Assembly (NCBI GenBank): GCA_030612605.1
Contig: JAUWNO010000144.1
Span: forward strand, 1 to 6,118
Direction: 5' to 3'
DNA length: 6,118 nucleotides
Origin: Armatimonadota bacterium
Lineage (GTDB): Bacteria > Cloacimonadota > Cloacimonadia > Cloacimonadales > TCS61
Each line of letters begins with the position of its first letter. The stretch's first letter is position 1. This document shows, one piece after another, positions 5,301 through 6,118 of the stretch. Under the pieces are notes generated by a model. The model was not told the origin of the DNA, did no database searches, and was given only the letters and a program-made list of their open reading frames with translations. The position numbers were made by a program, and so were the translations under genes.

Positions 5301-6118
5301 GGAAGAATTGTTCCAGGTCCACCATAGGTAGGATCGATTTCAATCCAGCTATAAGTAGGTGCTTTGTAATAATCTACATCTCCATCGTCATAACAGTAAT
5401 AGCCATAACCATCCGGTCCTAAAGGATCGGTTACAGATACTTCTCCCACTTCTATTATGAATGACAATGTCTGTGAAAATCCTATTGCATTAAACAACTC
5501 GAGGTTAAGAGTAAATTGCGAACCGGGAATTATCTGAGTATTGGCTGTAAGTTCAAAAGTATTAGAGTTATTTGTTCCTGAATTATTTGGTTGGATCGTG
5601 CCGAAAAATCCATCCGCATCATTAATTTCAATAGCAGCATCATTGCTTATCAAAGTTCCACTTATGCCGGTTGCAGTAATTGTGCCGATATTCTCCAGGG
5701 TCACTGTCATCTGAACAGTTTCACCCGGATCAAGCTGATTATTGCCATCTAAAATCGTGTAATCATTTACATGAAAATATATTCCATCAACAGTAAGATA
5801 GATCTTATCTGTCCAACTGTTTTCGGAAGAATCCTCTATTAACAAATCAAATTCGATTTGATAACCACCCAAAGCAGAATAAGAAACGGAAAAATCAAAG
5901 TCATCGGCAGAGCCTGCAACTGTTCCAGGTAAGATTGTTCCATAATCCTCACTATCGTCAGTAATGGTTACAATTGCATCATCTGAAGAAAGAGTTGCGG
6001 TTACACCTTCAACAGAATTCGTGCCAAAATTCTTAAGACTTACTACAAGCTCAATATCTTCTCCCGGGTTGATATTTCCATCTCCATTTCCAGAAGATGT
6101 TCCAAAATTATCATCATC
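2372..6118 (-). CDS. Multi-domain secreted adhesin/protease-type exoprotein, C-terminal 1248 residues (5' end outside window)
   Basis: The frame runs open from the right edge to a TAA (complement of 2372-2374). A TTG at 5872 is possible as a start, but 82 further codons upstream continue the same repeat pattern, so the gene starts beyond the window. Residues are counted from base 6118. D/N-rich CARDB-like modules start near 10 (GNGDGNINPGED), 124 (LDGNNQLDPGET), 480 (DTNGNGNIDFGED) and 588 (DDGNNNLLDPGET). Residues ~230-460 form a separate module (DGYGYYCYDDGDVDYY near its start, PFWDDL, YFVVEWSR) that I cannot assign. A cleaved-adhesin-like jelly-roll (gingipain-associated) spans ~698-848 (FPPTGW 707-712, ending WYLDNVIIGGG). 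Next come a carboxypeptidase-regulatory-like domain (~853-928), two FN3 domains (~933-1057 and ~1058-1140; SGYKIYR, SGYNVYR) and a C-terminal FlgD-Ig-like/type IX sorting domain (YPNPFNP at 1156-1162, IYNIKGKK, IVWNG, SGIYFYK). The architecture resembles the non-catalytic tails of C25 (gingipain-like) or subtilisin-type exoproteases, but no protease domain is in view. Likely exported and surface-attached. Oddities: a ~37-residue insert in the first FN3 and a palindrome-encoded insert near the C-terminus. Confidence 0.9.
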   Translation of the reverse strand, partial: DDDNFGTSSGNGDGNINPGEDIELVVSLKNFGTNSVEGVTATLSSDDAIVTITDDSEDYGTILPGTVAGSADDFDFSVSYSALGGYQIEFDLLIEDSSENSWTDKIYLTVDGIYFHVNDYTILDGNNQLDPGETVQMTVTLENIGTITATGISGTLISNDAAIEINDADGFFGTIQPNNSGTNNSNTFELTANTQIIPGSQFTLNLELFNAIGFSQTLSFIIEVGEVSVTDPLGPDGYGYYCYDDGDVDYYKAPTYSWIEIDPTYGGPGTILPMSDNGNAGDIEIVSLPFNLRFYDVDYSEISVCSNGFITPGVTEDFDYMNRALPGPLGPSPIIAPFWDDLIMSNGKVCYYYDSALNYFVVEWSRVKNEYNGSSLETFEVILYDINFYPSSSGDNEILFQYHTVNNVDVGSYGGYSVEHGQYATVGLEDHTGLVGLEYTFNNQYPTAAKVLENEMAILFTGPPIPLEEPYLVIGGTSIIDTNGNGNIDFGEDIELFVMANNIGENSATGVSAVLSSSDPYITLSNTSSNYNNILGGTSSNNLDAFTFSVSENIPDGHLIPFMIEITSDQDVWNLTFTMLGNAPQIEFTSLFVDDGNNNLLDPGETADILVSYTNQGGADACNVMLDISTLDPFVTLNSNSFDFGTFSSGVIGTAVFNVTANSSTPIGHISSVDWNIAADNNYSTNGVFNIIISQVPVMVTEYFNTFPPTGWHVEGTGNNWSGSATSSAGGSLPEAKFSWSPSFNGEQRLVTMEINTLGSITLDLEFKHNVNHFTSSYTLGVSTTTDGTNWNTAWDINVSSSIPATTQNITISTPDVGSETFQLAFFFNGDSWNINYWYLDNVIIGGGNPPLMGYIQGDVTLNGGAGNVEDVQIAAGSFVAHPNSDGDYILPIIPGTYDVTASLAGYEPETSAGVVVVELQTTTVNFILGPIAILNPPENLVATVYENNVELMWDAPEEFVFDSAQRTKQDELSLFDRSNQKNNSIFKLSEEPVNFRVLSGYKIYRNEEMIHEITDPSTTGYLDENLDGGEYTYYVKAVYDEGDSGPSNIQVVEIILPVPINLSFLVINENVNLNWQAPNTAIPLSGYNVYRDNEFLAGAISTMYVDENVPIGTHTYYVTALYGSYESGPSNEVVVEITETDFVLTPLFTELSGNYPNPFNPETTINFALKEAGNVRIEIYNIKGKKVRNLMDDHLEADFHSIVWNGKDDGNKTVSSGIYFYKMCLHPDSSGKAGDKYSSTRKMILMK
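2420..2446 (-). repeat. In-frame palindrome insert in C-terminal domain of the minus-strand protein
   Basis: CCCGAT (2424-2429) and ATCGGG (2432-2437) form a 6-bp palindrome with a 2-nt spacer. The 27-bp segment encodes CLHPDSSGK (residues 1225-1233), which interrupts the last strand pair of the sorting domain: without it the ending would read SGIYFYKM-AGDKYSSTRKMILMK, the usual form in this family as I know it. The insert keeps the frame and adds nine residues. Insertion of a small palindromic element is inferred. Confidence 0.6.
3986..3999. repeat. Short CCCG-centred inverted repeat in the adhesin domain
   Basis: TCCCG (3986-3990), TAGG, then CGGGA (3995-3999) form a 5-bp stem within the codons for FPPTGW. 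Since FPPTGW is itself a conserved motif of cleaved-adhesin-like domains, codon choice alone could produce this palindrome, so its status as a mobile repeat is doubtful. Confidence 0.3.

Noticed and set aside
5870..5872. TTG codon as the start of the minus-strand gene
   Set aside because: The same frame continues open for 82 codons to the window edge and encodes another D/N-rich module of the type seen downstream, so the true start is outside the window.

Overview
The window holds the 3' parts of two large, convergent genes for secreted or surface-exposed beta-rich proteins, with about 290 bp of repeat-filled spacer between them. Neither gene start lies inside the window. The plus-strand gene (1-2079) is open at the left edge and the minus-strand gene (6118-2372) is open at the right edge, so no promoter, ribosome binding site or signal peptide can be seen. 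No RNA gene, transposase, CRISPR array or canonical rho-independent terminator was found.

Both proteins end in the same kind of C-terminal domain: a YPNPFNP motif, then an IYNIKG strand, a VVWNG or IVWNG strand, and SGIYF near the end. This is the FlgD-Ig-like / type IX secretion (Por) sorting-domain family. The AT-rich DNA, the multi-domain exoproteins (cleaved-adhesin-like, carboxypeptidase-regulatory-like, FN3 and D/N-rich repeat modules) and this C-terminus suggest an uncultured bacterium of the Fibrobacteres-Chlorobi-Bacteroidetes superphylum. Candidatus Cloacimonadota or a similar lineage is my best guess, but that is inference from protein style only.

Layout: 1-2079 (+) encodes a protein with two copies of a ~130-150-residue beta module flanking a central region with two GW/RW-N-L-V-x-NP segments, then the sorting domain. 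2080-2371 is non-coding and packed with inverted repeats. 2372-6118 (-) encodes at least 1248 residues: four D/N-rich CARDB-like modules, an unassigned ~230-residue module, a gingipain-type cleaved-adhesin domain, a carboxypeptidase-regulatory domain, two FN3 domains and the sorting domain.

The most unusual signal is a cluster of small structured repeats between about 1860 and 2450, both in the spacer and inside the coding sequence of both C-terminal domains. In the spacer there are four copies of a quasi-palindromic unit resembling AACCATTnCGnAAGGTTT, paired into two hairpins, and a separate CTGACGAA/TTCGTCAG hairpin. Within the genes, a CACAGAG/CACGGAG tandem motif, an inverted repeat with 12-bp arms and a CCCGAT/ATCGGG palindrome are all read in frame. 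This looks like a set of small dispersed palindromic elements that tolerate or exploit the 3' ends of surface-protein genes. Their mobility and copy number in the genome cannot be judged from this window.
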